This document shows, piece by piece, positions 62,691-64,000 of a DNA stretch of 64,000 nt. Positions within the stretch are counted from its first letter, which is position 1, and every line of letters begins with the position of its first letter. The stretch is from Microbacterium sp. LWS13-1.2. GTDB taxonomy: Bacteria > Actinomycetota > Actinomycetes > Actinomycetales > Microbacteriaceae. Below the pieces are notes generated by a model that was not told the DNA's origin, made no database searches, and worked only from the letters and a program-made list of their open reading frames with translations. A program made the position numbers and the translations under genes. The DNA is taken from the NCBI RefSeq assembly GCF_040144835.1, contig NZ_CP151632.1, positions 1,922,001 through 1,986,000 of the forward strand. Direction: 5' to 3'.

Positions 62691-63474
62691 CGTGGCCTCC
62701 GTCTGCGATCTGCCGGGCTGCATTGCCCAGGTAGGAGGTGGCCAAGCGCTCGTCATGGCGGATCTCTTCGGGTGTTCCGTCGAGGACGTTCCGACCCGCG
62801 CCGAGGACGAAGATGTGGTCGCAACTACCGAAGACGAGCGGCATATTGTGATCGATCAGAAGCACTCCGATGCCACGCTCCGCGAGATCCCTCATCGTCG
62901 CGCGGAAGTGCTGTGCTTCGCCCTCGTTGAGACCCGCGGCAGGTTCGTCGAAGAGCACCCAGCTGGGTCGCGTCGCGAGCGCCCGCGCCACGCCGAGGCG
63001 ACGCTCGACGCCGTGCGGCAGATGATCCGCGCTGTGAAGTGCCCACTCTTCCAGCTGCAACTCCGACAGGACGTCCAAGGAGAGTGCACGAGCCTTTGAA
63101 CGGGACAGTCCGCAGGCCAGTGCAGTGACTTCGACATTCTCCATGACTGTGAGGAGAGGATAGAGATGCCCGTGCTGGAAGGTTCGGGCGATACCGCGGT
63201 GCGTCCTGCGCTGTGCCGACTCGTGTGGAAGCATTTGGCCGTCGATCTCGATGGCTCCCTCATCGGGCCGATCGAACCCGCTGAGGATGTTCACGAGCGT
63301 CGACTTGCCCGCGCCATTGGCGCCGATCAGGCCGGTCACCCGACCACGCGGGATCTCGATGTTCACATCTTGCAGCGCCTTCACACCGCGGTACGACCGC
63401 GTAATCCCGCGGCCCTGGAGCCGGACGCTGTCGCGCCCGGCTCCAGGGACACTGCGGACTTCAGTCATTGACAT
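62677..63474 (-). CDS. livG: Branched-chain-amino-acid-type ABC ATPase (LivG-like)
   Basis: A 265-residue ABC ATPase. Walker A is GANGAGKSTLVNILSG, the Q-loop is RGIARTFQHGHLYPLLTVME (LivG-typical), and Walker B WVLFDEPAAGLNEGE. The ABC signature is atypical: where LSYGQQRRLEIARAL is expected it reads LPHGVERRLGVARAL, so Ser-Gly-Gly is replaced by Pro-His-Gly. The C-terminal VLGAGRNVLDGTPEEIRHD follows the family. It overlaps the 3' end of the binding-protein gene. The ATG at 63468 is an alternative start. Confidence 0.9.
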   Translation of the reverse strand: MSMTEVRSVPGAGRDSVRLQGRGITRSYRGVKALQDVNIEIPRGRVTGLIGANGAGKSTLVNILSGFDRPDEGAIEIDGQMLPHESAQRRTHRGIARTFQHGHLYPLLTVMENVEVTALACGLSRSKARALSLDVLSELQLEEWALHSADHLPHGVERRLGVARALATRPSWVLFDEPAAGLNEGEAQHFRATMRDLAERGIGVLLIDHNMPLVFGSCDHIFVLGAGRNVLDGTPEEIRHDERLATSYLGNAARQIADGGHDADA

Positions 63475-64000
63475 TGATCTTCTCGGGAGCACGTCGCTCG
63501 ACGAACTTGAGCGTCCCGTCCTCGACGACGCGGACGCTCTGCGGCCGCTCGAGGGCGATGTGGTATTCCGGCGTGAACGTCGTCGGACCGACGAGGAGCT
63601 CCTCGTTGTCGAAGGTCACGAGCGCATCGGCCAGCTCCGCTCCGTCCCAGCTGCCCGCGATCTCGTAGCCGTTGACGATGGATTCGATCGCCGACGGCCC
63701 CATCACGAAGGTCCCCATGGTGGGTGCGCCGTACTCGGCGGTGTAACGGTCGAGGAACTCGTTCACGGCGGGGTCCGGGTCGTCGCCTGTCAGCGAGACG
63801 GGCCCAACGGTGTAATAGTCGCTCAGCCCGGGAATGGCATCGAGCCAGAACGTTCCGTCCATGCCGAAGCCGGAGATGACGGGAGCCGTGATTCCGCCGT
63901 CCCGCAAGTCCTTGGCCACCTGGGCACCGCCGGGCAGGTAGCCGCAGTTGAAGATCACATCGGGTGCGGTTCCGCCGGAGATCTTGGAAACGATCTCCGG
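63461..64000 (-). CDS. Branched-chain-amino-acid-type ABC substrate-binding protein (partial)
   Basis: The last 179 codons of a LivJ/K-type receptor, cut by the right edge of the window. Visible family features are SGGTAPDVIFNCGYLPGGAQ, KDLRDGGITAPVISGFGMDG, DYYTVGPVSLTGDDPDPAVN and MGPSAIESIVNGYEIAGSWD, ending in VERRAPEKINVND. It is encoded before the ATPases and permeases in a normal operon order. The binding pocket lies mostly outside the window. Confidence 0.88.
   Translation of the reverse strand, partial: PEIVSKISGGTAPDVIFNCGYLPGGAQVAKDLRDGGITAPVISGFGMDGTFWLDAIPGLSDYYTVGPVSLTGDDPDPAVNEFLDRYTAEYGAPTMGTFVMGPSAIESIVNGYEIAGSWDGAELADALVTFDNEELLVGPTTFTPEYHIALERPQSVRVVEDGTLKFVERRAPEKINVND

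Overview
ORGANISM. The window is GC-rich, with short intergenic gaps, many GTG starts, frequent ATGA/GTGA stop-start overlaps and several genes that look leaderless. With the gene content (LacI and PadR regulators, GTP-type PEP carboxykinase, long-form GAPDH, a DinB2-like polymerase, abundant GGATGCC/GGCATCC words) this points to an actinobacterium of the Microbacteriaceae, most likely Microbacterium or a close relative. That is inference; no rRNA or other marker gene is present. No tRNA, rRNA, CRISPR array, transposase or phage gene was seen.

LAYOUT. (1) 0.1-7.6 kb: a galactofuranose-type sugar ABC operon (ytfQ, ytfR, ytfT, yjfF) carrying a second complete ATPase gene and its own LacI repressor, with two near-identical operators upstream and a strong hairpin after the binding-protein gene. 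(2) 7.6-20.7 kb: mixed chromosomal genes: a K+ channel, a DUF1684-like protein, a PadR/membrane-protein pair, a DinB2-like Y-family polymerase, an MmyB-type regulator, an aldo/keto reductase, a secreted subtilisin, and a UBP zinc-finger protein coupled to a cyclic-nucleotide-domain flavoprotein. (3) 20.7-23.4 kb: a tightly coupled three-gene operon: KAS III-like enzyme, heme-oxygenase-like diiron protein, and a protein I do not recognise. It is the best candidate here for an undescribed small-molecule pathway. (4) 23.5-32.4 kb: a TetR-controlled MFS exporter plus a membrane protein/acetyltransferase pair, interspersed with broken genes (alcohol dehydrogenase, CinA, methyltransferase, HxlR, PEP synthase). 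(5) 32.9-34.3 kb: lipoamide dehydrogenase.

(6) 34.3-64 kb: a catabolic island that by eye uses more A/T in third codon positions than the left half. It holds two creatinase/ectoine-hydrolase-like M24 proteins, two beta-hydroxyacid-dehydrogenase-like reductases, two acyl-CoA-dehydrogenase-fold flavin monooxygenases, three paralogous flavin reductases, two RidA proteins, an amidase, an AtzA-type amidohydrolase, two metallo-beta-lactamase-fold hydrolases, an esterase, an SDR, an MftD-like flavoenzyme, a branched-chain-amino-acid-type ABC transporter (partial at the right edge), and LacI, XRE-cupin and GntR regulators. Five copies of a CAATCGATTG-type palindrome lie at promoters across 36-53 kb and probably define the regulon of the island LacI protein.

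HOW IT MAY WORK. The island reads as import, monooxygenation with supplied reduced flavin, deamination of enamine/imine products by RidA, C-N bond hydrolysis by amidase/amidohydrolase/M24 proteins, and dehydrogenation of the hydroxy-acid products. The logic resembles Rut pyrimidine or Pyr pyridine catabolism. GTP-PEPCK (here fused in frame to a flavin reductase) and the long GAPDH nearby would support gluconeogenesis on the resulting C2-C4 acids. The substrate cannot be read from sequence; a nitrogen-containing heterocycle or amide is the working inference.
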